Below are positions 24,230-34,582 of a DNA stretch of 64,000 bases, in pieces. The notes under the pieces were generated by a model. It saw only the letters and a program-made list of their open reading frames with translations, was not told the DNA's origin and did no database searches. The DNA lies in the NCBI GenBank assembly GCA_021775805.1, contig JAJFHD010000138.1, positions 44,847 to 108,846 of the forward strand, written 5' to 3'. The DNA is from Alphaproteobacteria bacterium. Lineage in GTDB: Bacteria > Pseudomonadota > Alphaproteobacteria > Rhizobiales > JAJFHC01. Each line of letters starts with the position of its first letter. The stretch's first letter is position 1. Position numbers and translations under genes: made by a program.

Positions 24230-24775
24230 GGTTGTCCACCAGTCATCTCTCAGGGAGCATCGTGATCGCATAAAACAATCGACATGCGAAGCCTGTTTCT
24301 GAGGACCTTCTCTGGTTTCGCCCTGGACAAACATGGACCCATGCGGCGATTTCGCCGCGAAAAAACGCACAGACCGCTTGTTTCCAGACCGCAAATCTGG
24401 CATTTTCACCCTCCAAAAAGGACAGTGATATTGTCTCTTTTAGGAGACTGCTTTTCATCCGACTGTATTGTGAGGATACTTGGGTGGAGTCGGCGGGGTT
24501 CGTCCACAATGGGAATTCCCTGAAGGAAAAACCGCAAGCCGAAATTGGAACGGAACGGTGGCACGTGTTTGCAGCCAGGTTTCCGTGCCCGGTAGCAGGC
24601 TGCATACTAATCGGCCAGAATGAAGACGGCAGTGTGAACGGGCTAAGAAAATCCCGTTGAACAGTGTTGCCGCGTCCCTGCCAGCACCAGGGGTCGACGC
24701 GACAACAAAAAGGCGCCAATACCGATTGCATTGCCGCCAGCGGCAGAGCGGTTGGGAACAAGAAAGGGTAAGGGT
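24230..24775 (+). other. 546-bp intergenic region between divergent peptidase and gltB genes
   Basis: It must hold the promoters of both divergent genes. Open frames run through it on the minus strand, but their translations are rich in Cys, Trp and Phe without family motifs, so I do not call a gene. No NtrC- or Lrp-like palindrome is clear. The SD AAAGGGTAAGGG precedes the gltB ATG. Confidence 0.4.
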
Positions 24776-27700
24776 ATGACTCACTCACGTGATGCGGCGA
24801 GCCGATACCGGAGCGGATCCAATCGCCGGTGCGGCCACTGGCCTGTCCGGAAAACCGCCGGACTGCCCGAAAAACAGGGACTCTATGATCCAGCCCGGGA
24901 ACACGATGCCTGCGGCGTTGGATTTGTCGCCAACATACACAACCAGAAAAGTTACGACATTATCGACAAAGGTCTTCAGATCCTGTCAAGCCTTGAACAC
25001 CGGGGAGCGGTTGGCGCCGACCCGAAAGCCGGAGACGGCGCCGGCCTCCTGATCCAGATCCCGCATGAGTTCCTCCGCGACGAAGCCGAGAGGCTTGGCT
25101 TTGAGTTGCCGCAACCAGGCGACTACGGCGTCGGCTATTTCTTCTTGCCCAAGGACCCGCAGGCCTGTGCAAAAATCCAAGGTGCCGCCGAAAAATATGT
25201 GACCGACGAAGGTCTCACGGTACTCGGTTGGCGCCAGGTACCGGTAAACACCGATGTGCTGGGCGAGACGGTCAAGCCCACGGAACCGGCTCATTTTCAG
25301 TTGTTTGTCGCCCGGGGGCCGGAAACCGGCAGCGGCGACGATTTTGAACGCAAGATCTTTGTCGTGCGAAAACTGATTTCCAATACCGTCAATTTCGAAG
25401 AGGGCTACGATCCCGACCAGTATTATGTGGTTTCGTTTTCGTCACGCACGATTGTCTACAAAGGACTGCTTCTGGCCGAAGGCCTTGCCGACTATTACCC
25501 CGACCTCAAGGACAACCGGCTGCAAAGCGCGCTCGCCCTTGTGCATCAGCGTTTTTCCACCAACACCTTTCCGGCGTGGAGCCTAGCCCACCCCTACCGC
25601 ATGATCTGCCACAATGGCGAGATCAATACACTGCGCGGCAACAACAACTGGATGGCGGCGCGCTACGCGACCATGAAGTCCGAGTTGTTCAAGGACGACA
25701 TGGCCAAGATCTGGCCGATCAGTTACGAGGGCCAGTCCGATTCCGCGTGCTTCGACAATGCCCTGGAACTGCTTTGCCATGCCGGCTATTCCATGGCCCA
25801 TGCCATGATGGTGCTGATCCCCGAAGCCTGGGCGGGCAATCCGCTGATGGACGAGAACCGCCGGGCGTTCTACGAGTATCATGCCTCGCTGATGGAACCC
25901 TGGGACGGGCCCGCCGCCATCGCCTTCACCGACGGACGGCAGATCGGCGCTACTCTTGACCGCAACGGCCTGCGGCCTGCGCGCTATCTCGTCACCGACG
26001 ACGGCCTGGTCGTCATGTCATCGGAAATGGGCGTGCTCCCGGTCGAAGAGAAAAGCATCGTTACCAAGTGGCGCCTGCAACCGGGCAAGATGCTGTTGAT
26101 CGACCTCGAAGCCGGGTGCATCATTTCAGACGAGGACCTGAAGGCCCAAGTGTCCTGTTCCAACCCCTATCGCGAATGGCTCGACAGGACTCAGATCCGC
26201 CTCCACAACCTGCCGGACGTGGACGGACGGGCGCCCCGGACAAACGCCAGCTTGCTCGACCGTCAGCAGGCATTCGGCTATACCCAGGAAGATATCAAGT
26301 TCCTGATGTCACCGATGGCCCACATCGGGCAGGAGGCTGTCGGCTCCATGGGCACCGACACGCCGATTTCCGCACTGTCGTCCCGGTCAAAACTTCTCCA
26401 CACTTATTTCAAGCAGCTGTTTGCTCAAGTGACCAACCCGCCGATCGACCCGATCCGCGAGGATCTCGTCATGTCGCTGGTGTCCTTCATCGGTCCGCGC
26501 CCGAACCTGCTTGATCTGCAGGGAACTTCGGAGCTCAAGCGCCTGGAAGTAAAGCAGCCGATCCTGAAGAATGCCGATCTCGAAAAGATCCGGACCATCG
26601 GCGACATCGCCGACAATCACTTCCGCACCACCACCCTCGACATCACCTACTTTGTCGACAAGGGTGCAGACGGCATGAAGCCTGCCCTCGACCAGCTTTG
26701 CGAAAGGGCGGAAAATGCTGTCGTCGACGGCTACAACATCATCATTCTGTCGGACCGGTTGGTCACCGCTGACCGCATTGCCATCCCTTCGCTTCTGGCA
26801 ACATCCGCCGTCCACCACCACCTCATCCGCAAGGGTCTGCGCACGTCGGTTGGCATTGTCGTTGAAACCGGCGAAGCCCGCGAGATCCATCAGTTCTGCA
26901 CCCTGGCCGGCTATGGCGCCGAAGCCATCAATCCCTATCTGGCGTTCGAAACCCTGGAAGACATGCTACCGGGTCTCGACGAGAACCTGACGCCGGAAAA
27001 GATCTTCAAACGCTATATCAAGGCGGTCAACAAGGGCATGCTCAAGGTCATGTCGAAGATGGGCATTTCCACATTCCAGTCCTATTGCGGCGCCCAGATT
27101 TTCGATGCGGTCGGCCTCAAGAGTTCGTTCGTCGACGAATATTTCTACGGCACCAATACCCAGATCGAAGGGGTCGGGCTGGGCGAGATCGCCCGCGAGA
27201 CCGTGCAACGCCATCGTGCCGCCTTCAGCGATGCCCCGATCTATCAATCTGCCCTCGATGTCGGCGGCGAGTATGCCTACCGCATTCGCGGCGAAAAACA
27301 CATGTGGTCGCCAACCTCTGTTGCCGACCTTCAGCATGCCGTTCGCGGCAACAGCCTCGACAAATACCGTTCCTTCGCCACACAGATCAACGATCAGAGC
27401 GAAGAACTCATGACCTTGCGCGGCCTGTTTCAGATTCGCAGTGCCGGGGAAATGAACCGGACACCGGTGCCGCTGGACGAGGTTGAACCGGCCAGCGAGA
27501 TCGTCAAGCGGTTCGCCACCGGCGCTATGTCGTTTGGGTCGATCAGCCGGGAAGCGCACACCACCCTGGCCATCGCCATGAACCGGATTGGCGGCAAGTC
27601 CAATACCGGCGAAGGCGGCGAGGAGACCGACCGCTTCAAACCAATGCCTTCCGGCGACTCCATGCGTTCGGCAATCAAGCAGGTCGCCTCCGGGCGTTTT

Positions 27701-29506
27701 GGTGTGACTGCGGAGTACCTCGTGAACGCCGACATGATCCAGATCAAGATGGCGCAAGGGGCAAAGCCCGGCGAAGGCGGCCAGCTTCCCGGGCACAAGG
27801 TCGACGCGGTGATCGCCAAGGTGAGGCATTCAACCCCCGGCGTCGGTCTGATCTCGCCACCGCCGCATCACGATATCTATTCCATCGAGGATCTGGCACA
27901 GCTCATCTTCGATCTCAAGAACGTCAACCCACAAGCCGATATCTCCGTCAAACTGGTCTCGGAGGTAGGCGTCGGCACGGTTGCCGCCGGGGTCGCCAAG
28001 GCACGCGCGGACCATGTGACGATCTCCGGCTTCGAGGGCGGCACCGGCGCCAGTCCCCTGACGTCGATCAAGCACGCCGGCAGCCCCTGGGAGGTCGGTC
28101 TTGCGGAAACCCAGCAGACGCTGGTGCTCAACAATCTGCGGGGACGCATCGCGGTTCAGGTTGACGGCGGTTTGAGAACCGGTCGCGACGTCGTGATCGG
28201 CGCTTTGCTTGGTGCTGACGAAATGGGATTTGCAACAGCCCCCCTGATTGCTGCCGGCTGCATCATGATGCGCAAATGTCATCTCAACACCTGCCCTGTA
28301 GGTGTCGCGACCCAGGACCCCGAACTGCGCGCCAAGTTCCAGGGACTGCCGGAGCATGTGGTGAATTACTTCTTTTTCGTTGCCGAGGAAGTGCGTGAAC
28401 ACATGGCGGCAATGGGCATCCGGAAATTCGATGAAATGATTGGCCGGGCCGACTACCTGGACAAGGAGAAGGCGGTCGATCACTGGAAAGCGCAGGGCCT
28501 CGATTTCTCCAGGATATTCCACAAACCCGACGTCGGTCCCGAAATTGCCCGCTGCAGGATCCAGTCCCAGCACCACCTGGTCGACGACATCCTGGACCGC
28601 AAACTGATTGCCGGGGCACAAGCAGCACTGGAAACAAGCACACCGGTCCGTCTGGACTCGAACATCAGGAACACCGATCGCACGACCGGCGCCATGCTTT
28701 CAGGCGAAGTCGCCAAGCGATACGGCCATGCCGGAATGCCCGAGGACATGATTTCCGTAACGCTCAGGGGCACCGCCGGCCAGAGCTTTGGCGCATTTCT
28801 CGCTCATGGCATCACGCTCGACCTGATTGGCGAGGCCAACGACTACGTTGCCAAGGGTCTTTCAGGTGGTCGTGTGGTCGTACGACCGCCTGAAGAATCG
28901 AGCATTGTGCCGGAGAACAGCATAATTGTCGGCAACACCGTTCTCTACGGCGCCATTACCGGCGAGTGCTACTTCCGCGGCGTCGCCGGCGAGCGTTTTG
29001 CCGTGCGGAACTCCGGCGCAATTGCCGTGGTCGAAGGAACCGGCGACCACGGATGTGAATATATGACCGGCGGGATCGTCGTTGTGATCGGGCCTACCGG
29101 GCGCAACTTTGCCGCCGGCATGAGCGGCGGCATCGCCTATGTTCTGGACGAGATCGGGGATTTCGAGCAACGCTGCAATCTGTCCATGGTCGATCTGGAG
29201 CCGATCACCGATGAAGACGAAACTCTTGAACGCACGGGCCATCAGGGCGGAGATCTGGAGAGCCACGGACTGGTCGATGTCGAGGGCGACATGACCCGGT
29301 ACGATGCCGAACGCCTGCACCAGCTCATCGAGAACCATGTCAGGTACACAGCGTCCGACCGCGCCAGGGGCATCCTGGCGAATTGGGACACTTATCTGCC
29401 AAAGTTCGTCAAGGTCATGCCGGTGGAGTACCGCAGGGCGTTGCGCGAGATCGAGCAGGCACAGCCGACCGGCGACATGAAGATCGGTCTCAGGGGAGGA
29501 AACTAG
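24776..29506 (+). CDS. gltB: glutamate synthase (NADPH) large subunit
   Basis: 1576 aa from the ATG at 24776; the family size is about 1500-1550. A propeptide of about 45 residues precedes the catalytic Cys46 (HDACGVGF) of the class II glutaminase domain. Then come the central domain, the FMN-binding synthase domain (SFGSISREAHTTLA, GEGGQLPGHKVD, ISGFEGGTGASPLTSIKHAG), the 3Fe-4S cysteines 1162, 1168 and 1173 (CIMMRKCHLNTCPVG) and the C-terminal GXGXG beta-helix. The enzyme makes two glutamates from glutamine and 2-oxoglutarate. gltD follows after 3 bp. Confidence 0.98.
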   Translation: MTHSRDAASRYRSGSNRRCGHWPVRKTAGLPEKQGLYDPAREHDACGVGFVANIHNQKSYDIIDKGLQILSSLEHRGAVGADPKAGDGAGLLIQIPHEFLRDEAERLGFELPQPGDYGVGYFFLPKDPQACAKIQGAAEKYVTDEGLTVLGWRQVPVNTDVLGETVKPTEPAHFQLFVARGPETGSGDDFERKIFVVRKLISNTVNFEEGYDPDQYYVVSFSSRTIVYKGLLLAEGLADYYPDLKDNRLQSALALVHQRFSTNTFPAWSLAHPYRMICHNGEINTLRGNNNWMAARYATMKSELFKDDMAKIWPISYEGQSDSACFDNALELLCHAGYSMAHAMMVLIPEAWAGNPLMDENRRAFYEYHASLMEPWDGPAAIAFTDGRQIGATLDRNGLRPARYLVTDDGLVVMSSEMGVLPVEEKSIVTKWRLQPGKMLLIDLEAGCIISDEDLKAQVSCSNPYREWLDRTQIRLHNLPDVDGRAPRTNASLLDRQQAFGYTQEDIKFLMSPMAHIGQEAVGSMGTDTPISALSSRSKLLHTYFKQLFAQVTNPPIDPIREDLVMSLVSFIGPRPNLLDLQGTSELKRLEVKQPILKNADLEKIRTIGDIADNHFRTTTLDITYFVDKGADGMKPALDQLCERAENAVVDGYNIIILSDRLVTADRIAIPSLLATSAVHHHLIRKGLRTSVGIVVETGEAREIHQFCTLAGYGAEAINPYLAFETLEDMLPGLDENLTPEKIFKRYIKAVNKGMLKVMSKMGISTFQSYCGAQIFDAVGLKSSFVDEYFYGTNTQIEGVGLGEIARETVQRHRAAFSDAPIYQSALDVGGEYAYRIRGEKHMWSPTSVADLQHAVRGNSLDKYRSFATQINDQSEELMTLRGLFQIRSAGEMNRTPVPLDEVEPASEIVKRFATGAMSFGSISREAHTTLAIAMNRIGGKSNTGEGGEETDRFKPMPSGDSMRSAIKQVASGRFGVTAEYLVNADMIQIKMAQGAKPGEGGQLPGHKVDAVIAKVRHSTPGVGLISPPPHHDIYSIEDLAQLIFDLKNVNPQADISVKLVSEVGVGTVAAGVAKARADHVTISGFEGGTGASPLTSIKHAGSPWEVGLAETQQTLVLNNLRGRIAVQVDGGLRTGRDVVIGALLGADEMGFATAPLIAAGCIMMRKCHLNTCPVGVATQDPELRAKFQGLPEHVVNYFFFVAEEVREHMAAMGIRKFDEMIGRADYLDKEKAVDHWKAQGLDFSRIFHKPDVGPEIARCRIQSQHHLVDDILDRKLIAGAQAALETSTPVRLDSNIRNTDRTTGAMLSGEVAKRYGHAGMPEDMISVTLRGTAGQSFGAFLAHGITLDLIGEANDYVAKGLSGGRVVVRPPEESSIVPENSIIVGNTVLYGAITGECYFRGVAGERFAVRNSGAIAVVEGTGDHGCEYMTGGIVVVIGPTGRNFAAGMSGGIAYVLDEIGDFEQRCNLSMVDLEPITDEDETLERTGHQGGDLESHGLVDVEGDMTRYDAERLHQLIENHVRYTASDRARGILANWDTYLPKFVKVMPVEYRRALREIEQAQPTGDMKIGLRGGN

Positions 29507-29509
29507 ATT

Positions 29510-30928
29510 ATGGGCAAGATCACCGGATTCATGGAGATCGACCGACAGGACCGGAACTACCGGCCGGCCGGCGACCGCATCCGCCATTTTCGCGAGTTTC
29601 TTATTCCTCTCGAAGAAAGAGACGTCGAACGCCAGGCTGCCCGATGCATGGATTGTGGCATCCCGTATTGCCACTCCGGTTGCCCGGTCAACAATCAGAT
29701 CCCGGACTGGAACGATCTGGTTTATCGACAGGATTGGGAAGAAGCCTCCCGTAACCTGCACTCAACCAACAACTTTCCGGAGTTTACCGGTCGCGTTTGT
29801 CCTGCACCGTGCGAGGCCGCCTGTACACTCAACATCGAAGAGAAACCCGTCACTATCAAGACCATCGAATGCGCGATCGTCGACAGGGCCTGGACCGAAG
29901 GCTGGATTGGCCCGGAGATCCCGGCCTCCAGTACGGGCAGAAAGGTTGCCATCGTCGGCTCAGGTCCGGCCGGGCTTGCTGCCGCACAACAGCTGGCCCG
30001 CGTTGGCCACGACGTCCACGTCTTCGAGAAGCACGCCAAGCCCGGCGGCCTCCTGAGGTACGGCATTCCGGATTTCAAGATGGAGAAGCACCTGATCGAC
30101 ATGCGCGCCCAGCAAATGCAGGCCGAGGGTGTGACCTTCCATTACGGTGTCCATGTTGGCGTCGATCGAACAGCCAGCGAGATCGAGCAGAATTTCGACG
30201 CCATGCTGCTGACCGGTGGCTCGGAACAGTCGCGCGACCTGCCGGTGGAAGGGCGCGAACTCGACGGTGTTCATTTTGCCATGGAGTTCCTGCCCCAGCA
30301 GAACCGGCGCGTCGGGGGCGAACCGATCGGCGACGTTCAGCCGATTGTTGCCGGCGGCAAGCACGTCATCGTCATCGGCGGCGGCGATACCGGATCCGAC
30401 TGCATCGGCACATCGTTCCGCCAGGGTGCCCTGTCGGTAACCCAGCTGGAAATCATGCCGATTCCCCCAAAGCAGGAAAACAAGGCCCTGACGTGGCCGG
30501 ACTGGCCTCTCAAGTTCCGCACCTCCTCAAGCCAGGCCGAAGGCGCCAAACGCGACTGGAGCGTCATGACGACCGGCATGACCGGCGACGCCAGCCGCGT
30601 CACGAAACTGCACTGCATCCAGGTCGACGAAAACATCAAGCCCGTTCCCGGAACCGACTTCGAACTGCAGGCGGACTTGGTGCTGCTCGCCATGGGTTTC
30701 GTTCACCCGGTCCACGAGGGCATGATTCAGGAACTCGGGATCGATCTCGACCCTCGAGGCAATGTCAGCGCCAATACCGACGATTACCACACAACCAGAG
30801 ACAAGGTGTTTGCTGCCGGTGACATGCGGCGCGGACAGTCTCTCGTCGTCTGGGCAATACGAGAAGGCAGACAGGCGGCTCAGGCCATCGATCGCTTTCT
30901 GATGGGGGACACGCGACTGCCGAGATAG
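29510..30928 (+). CDS. gltD: glutamate synthase (NADPH) small subunit
   Basis: 472 aa. Fe-S cysteines are at 46, 49, 54 and 58 (CMDCGIPYCHSGC) and at 97, 101 and 105 (CPAPCEAAC). An FAD-binding GSGPAG motif lies near residue 150 and an NADPH-binding GGGDTGSDC near residue 290. It takes electrons from NADPH and passes them to GltB. An SD GGGGAGG sits 10 bp before the ATG, immediately after the gltB stop, so the pair is one transcription unit. Confidence 0.98.
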   Translation: MGKITGFMEIDRQDRNYRPAGDRIRHFREFLIPLEERDVERQAARCMDCGIPYCHSGCPVNNQIPDWNDLVYRQDWEEASRNLHSTNNFPEFTGRVCPAPCEAACTLNIEEKPVTIKTIECAIVDRAWTEGWIGPEIPASSTGRKVAIVGSGPAGLAAAQQLARVGHDVHVFEKHAKPGGLLRYGIPDFKMEKHLIDMRAQQMQAEGVTFHYGVHVGVDRTASEIEQNFDAMLLTGGSEQSRDLPVEGRELDGVHFAMEFLPQQNRRVGGEPIGDVQPIVAGGKHVIVIGGGDTGSDCIGTSFRQGALSVTQLEIMPIPPKQENKALTWPDWPLKFRTSSSQAEGAKRDWSVMTTGMTGDASRVTKLHCIQVDENIKPVPGTDFELQADLVLLAMGFVHPVHEGMIQELGIDLDPRGNVSANTDDYHTTRDKVFAAGDMRRGQSLVVWAIREGRQAAQAIDRFLMGDTRLPR

Positions 30929-30943
30929 ACCGTGTCTGGTCTA
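30926..30943. terminator. perfect 6-bp inverted repeat between convergent gltD and SGNH genes
   Basis: TAGACC-GTGTCT-GGTCTA begins at the gltD stop codon. Both strands can form the hairpin, but neither has a T run after it. It may end both convergent transcripts weakly; this is tentative. Confidence 0.3.
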
Positions 30944-30947
30944 ACGG

Positions 30948-32030
30948 CTATTCGGTCCAGGCAAAATCGTCGCCACGACCGGGTTTGGGCTCCACCGCAT
31001 GGCCCAATGTGAGAACCTTGTATGCGGGCGACGACGACCTGAACTCGGCCTTGCGTTTGGCTTCAGCCTGCGCATCGACTTCGGCTGTGACTTTGCGGAG
31101 TGACGAATTTGGCCGGTCGGCGCCGATATCAAACACGACTTCCTGGAGTGGATCGCCATTGACCGCAACCCCGGTCTCCGTCCCACTGGCGTCAAGTGAA
31201 TCGCCGATGTTAGGTGCTGAAATTACACTCTCTCCTTCATAAACAGGGCCAGACGCCAGAAAGTCCCGAATAGGCTGTTCGACAAAGGTTGCCAAGATCC
31301 GGCGGCCGGCATTTGTGAAATGCAATCCGTCGTTCTTGCGTAGTCTTTGAACAGTACCGGCAATGTTCTTGCCGTAGGACGTCCATTTGCCACCGGCCTT
31401 GGCAAAGTGATCCCATATGGGAATGAACGTTATCCCATTCGCCTCCGCCCGTTCCTTGAACAGGTCGTTGAGCTCGGTCAACGCAGCACGATAGTTGGGA
31501 CCTTTAACGATCGGCAGGCCGAGCCAGTAGACCGCTATCCGGCGCTGCACCAGTTGCTGCATGAAGGCGTCAACCCGATTGGTGTAGATTTCGCGGAACT
31601 CGGGAGTTCCAAACCGGTGCCGGCCATCCGCCTTCCTCATGCGCTGACGGTCACCGGCTCCAATCAGCACAATGGCCATGTCCATGGGTTCGTTTTCGAG
31701 GATCGTTCCAAGTTCTGCCGGCCAGTCATAATAATCCGTGCGGACAAATCCGGTTGATGACCGCGACTTCTTGACGATGGAAACGCTTGGGTCACGCGCA
31801 AATGCTTGTTTCAACCCTGCCCAAAGATCATTCGCAAGCGAATCGCCGAAGACGAACACATTGATCTTTCTTCCAGGACGCGCTTGTGTCGGCACAGCCC
31901 CGTCAGGCTGCAGCGCGACCGCCGGGTCTTCGCTGATCGTCTGTGCACGGGCTGTCTGCAGATCGACTGAAATCACGAAAATCAGCCCGGCACAGAGCAA
32001 CCACAGAAATTTACGAAGTGTCGTCGTCAT
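30948..32030 (-). CDS. secreted SGNH/GDSL-type hydrolase (DUF459-like)
   Basis: 360 aa with an N-terminal hydrophobic segment (FLWLLCAGLIFVISVDL) acting as signal or anchor. The SGNH blocks are VFGDSLANDLW (Ser nucleophile), SSTGF, IGAGDRQ (Asn replaced by Asp-containing context) and NDGLHFTNAG (catalytic Asp and His). Such proteins often deacylate or modify cell-wall or exopolysaccharide sugars in the periplasm. It follows the transglycosylase gene on the same strand (91 bp), which supports an envelope role. The substrate is unknown. Confidence 0.8.
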   Translation of the reverse strand: MTTTLRKFLWLLCAGLIFVISVDLQTARAQTISEDPAVALQPDGAVPTQARPGRKINVFVFGDSLANDLWAGLKQAFARDPSVSIVKKSRSSTGFVRTDYYDWPAELGTILENEPMDMAIVLIGAGDRQRMRKADGRHRFGTPEFREIYTNRVDAFMQQLVQRRIAVYWLGLPIVKGPNYRAALTELNDLFKERAEANGITFIPIWDHFAKAGGKWTSYGKNIAGTVQRLRKNDGLHFTNAGRRILATFVEQPIRDFLASGPVYEGESVISAPNIGDSLDASGTETGVAVNGDPLQEVVFDIGADRPNSSLRKVTAEVDAQAEAKRKAEFRSSSPAYKVLTLGHAVEPKPGRGDDFAWTE

Positions 32031-32121
32031 TTGCCTTTAACACCAGTTACAGTTTGCACAATTTCCAACAATCCAGGTTGCCATATTCACCGGCAACATT
32101 GTCGTTTCCGTGTCGCAATCA

Positions 32122-33381
32122 TCAACTGCCCCGCCTCAACCGGCCCAGGAGCTGCGCGCCGGGGTAACCGTCCGCAACCACGCCGATGCGCCGTTGGTAT
32201 TTCCGGATTGCCGCGGCTGTGCCGTTCCCGATCCGGCCGTCAATGCGGCCGCGGTAATAGCCCCGACGCACCAGCAGCTTCTGAAGTTCCTTTTTTTGCA
32301 CCTTTGTCAAAGGCCGGTCGTTTTGGGGCCATGTACCGATAACGCCCTTGCGCCCGCGCAGGCGGTCGGCAAGCTTGCTGACGGCAAGCGCATAAGCAAT
32401 GGAATTATTGTAGCGCAGTATTGTCCGGAAATTCTTGAAGATGATAAACGCCGGCCCCTTTGCGCCTGCAGGCAGAATAATCGAACTAGAACGCGACCAG
32501 GAGTCGAATTTCTTTCCGTCTGCCCGCTTGACGCCCAGCGCCACCCATTCGGCCAGTGGTTTGCGATGGGATTTCGAAGCCAGAGAATACTTGAAGCCTT
32601 TTGGCAGCAATACTTCATGACCCCACGGTTCGCCGCGTCTCCACCCGGATCTCCGGAGATAATTTCCGGTCGAAGCCAACGCATCCGACACGGTGTTCCA
32701 AATATCCCGGCGCCCGTCGCCATTATAGTCGACGGCATATCCGTTATACGTTGTCGGTATGAACTGCGTGTGTCCCATCGCTCCCGCCCACGAGCCCATC
32801 ATCTGGGAAGCCGGAATGTCGCCGCGTTGAAGAATTTTCAAAGCGGCGAGGAGCTGGGTGCGTCCAAACCTTTTCCGCCGGCCTCGATAGGCGAGTGTCG
32901 CAAGCGCTTCGATAACGTTGTGCGTGCCCTTGTAGGACCCGAAACTGGATTCCATTCCCCAAATCGAAAGGATTATGTATTTGTCGACACCGTAACGTTT
33001 TTGCAGGCGGGCAAGGGTCTTTTTCCACTCTGCAAACTGGACCTGGCCCTTCTCCACGCGGACATCGGATACGGCCGTCTCAAGGTATTTCCATACCGGT
33101 CTGGCGAATTCCGGCTGGTTGTTCGCTGCCTTGATCACGTCCGGGTTAGGTTTGACACCACGAAACGCCCGATCAAAGGTTTTGTAGGAGACACCTGCCC
33201 GTCTTGCCCGTTTGCGAAACTGCTTGACCCAGCGCTGAAAGGCCGGCGAAGACGTTGTCGCCGCCGCGGCATTGTCGGGCGCACTGACAACTGTTGCCGC
33301 GAACGCCGTCATAAAAAGGACGGCCCCAGCCAGAGGTCCGCATATCCAGGAAAACCGTCTCATTTGATTGTTCCCGATCAT
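32122..33381 (-). CDS. lytic murein transglycosylase (MltB type) with peptidoglycan-binding domain
   Basis: 419 aa. A signal peptide (about 15-35) leads into an SLT_2 domain with catalytic Glu144 in SIWGMESSFGSYKG and the blocks MMGSWAGAMGHTQFIPTTY and VDYNGDGRRDIWNTVSDALAS. Residues about 355-415 form a PG_binding_1 domain (LLVRRGYYRGRIDGRIGNG). It cleaves the glycan strands with formation of 1,6-anhydro-MurNAc ends, in the periplasm. No lipobox is seen, so it is soluble. Met7 (33363) is an alternative start. Confidence 0.93.
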   Translation of the reverse strand: MIGNNQMRRFSWICGPLAGAVLFMTAFAATVVSAPDNAAAATTSSPAFQRWVKQFRKRARRAGVSYKTFDRAFRGVKPNPDVIKAANNQPEFARPVWKYLETAVSDVRVEKGQVQFAEWKKTLARLQKRYGVDKYIILSIWGMESSFGSYKGTHNVIEALATLAYRGRRKRFGRTQLLAALKILQRGDIPASQMMGSWAGAMGHTQFIPTTYNGYAVDYNGDGRRDIWNTVSDALASTGNYLRRSGWRRGEPWGHEVLLPKGFKYSLASKSHRKPLAEWVALGVKRADGKKFDSWSRSSSIILPAGAKGPAFIIFKNFRTILRYNNSIAYALAVSKLADRLRGRKGVIGTWPQNDRPLTKVQKKELQKLLVRRGYYRGRIDGRIGNGTAAAIRKYQRRIGVVADGYPGAQLLGRLRRGS

Positions 33382-33474
33382 TGTCGATCAGCCACCGTAA
33401 CGCGGCGGCGAATCGCTCTTTCTATCAGGAAATCGGATTGTTGGACAGATCGGGGCGACACGAACGCCGTTATC

Positions 33475-34467
33475 TCAGGCCGCGTCGTGGCGTTGTTTCA
33501 GTTGCCGCTCCCATGACAGGGCGCTGTCGACGATCCCGTCGAGGTCATCGTGAACCGGCAGCCATCCCAGAACCTGGCGGATTCGGTTGACGCCGGCAAC
33601 AAGCGCCGGCGGATCGCCTGCCCGGCGGGCGGCGTTTCTGGCATCGATCGTGTGACCGATGGCACGCTCCACGGAGGCCACCACATCCATTACGGATGCG
33701 CCATGGCCATAGCCGCAATTGAAGGTTTCGCTGGATCCGCCCTCTCTGAGATACCACAGGGCATTCATGTGGGCCCGCGCCAGGTCCGTGACATGAATAT
33801 AGTCACGTATACATGTGCCGTCCGCGGTGTCGTAGTCACGGCCGAAGATGTCCAGGTGTGTCCTTTCACCCAGAGCGACCTGCGACGCCACCTTGATGAG
33901 GTGGGTGGCACGATGAGTGGACTGTCCCGTCCGGCCCTTCGGATCAGCGCCCGCCACGTTGAAGTAACGCAGGACCACATACTCGAGTTCATGGGCGTTC
34001 GATGCATCGCGAAGCATCCATTCGGTCATGAGTTTGGACGTACCGTAGGGTGAAATTGGCTGTGTCCGATCGTCTTCCGTGACCGGGTTGTTTTTCGGAA
34101 TGCCGTAAACCGCTGCAGTCGACGAGAATATGAAGGATTTTACGCCGGTCTCCACTGCCGCTTCTATCAAGGCGCGGGACGTAACCGTGTTGTTGAAATA
34201 ATAGCCCAGCGGATCGACCACCGAATCCGGCACGACGACAGAACCCGCAAAATGTATGATTGCATCGACTTTGTGCTCCAGAATCGTCTTGTGGATCAGA
34301 TCAACGTTGCCCGCGTCACCTTGAATGAACACAGCTGCGGGCGGCACCGCCCAGCGAAATCCGGTTGAGAGGTTATCGACCACGACAACGCTTTCGCCGG
34401 AATCAATCAATTCGGCCGCCATATGGCTTCCGATATAACCCGCCCCACCGGTCACCAATATGCTCAT
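33475..34467 (-). CDS. galE: UDP-glucose 4-epimerase
   Basis: 330 aa from the ATG at 34467, preceded by SD GGAGGAG; in-frame codons further upstream look non-coding. NAD-binding GGAGYIGSH (residues 7-15), the catalytic Ser/Thr in FSSTAAVYG (115-123) and Tyr141-x3-Lys145 in SPYGTSK mark the extended short-chain dehydrogenase GalE. It interconverts UDP-glucose and UDP-galactose for surface polysaccharide. It is divergent from galU, 115 bp apart, so the two likely share a regulatory region. Confidence 0.95.
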   Translation of the reverse strand: MSILVTGGAGYIGSHMAAELIDSGESVVVVDNLSTGFRWAVPPAAVFIQGDAGNVDLIHKTILEHKVDAIIHFAGSVVVPDSVVDPLGYYFNNTVTSRALIEAAVETGVKSFIFSSTAAVYGIPKNNPVTEDDRTQPISPYGTSKLMTEWMLRDASNAHELEYVVLRYFNVAGADPKGRTGQSTHRATHLIKVASQVALGERTHLDIFGRDYDTADGTCIRDYIHVTDLARAHMNALWYLREGGSSETFNCGYGHGASVMDVVASVERAIGHTIDARNAARRAGDPPALVAGVNRIRQVLGWLPVHDDLDGIVDSALSWERQLKQRHDAA

Positions 34468-34582
34468 GATCGAATCTCCTCCAAAGTTCCAGCCATTAAC
34501 CCAATACATAAAACTAGATGGTAAATGTTGCGGACTGGTAACCAACCCACATGAAAATTAGGTTTCCGCCGGAGCATAATGC

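Noticed and set aside
24243..24788. 181-codon minus-strand frame between the peptidase and gltB
   Set aside because: The translation is rich in Cys, Trp, Phe and Pro without a domain, and it would overlap the gltB start and its ribosome-binding site.
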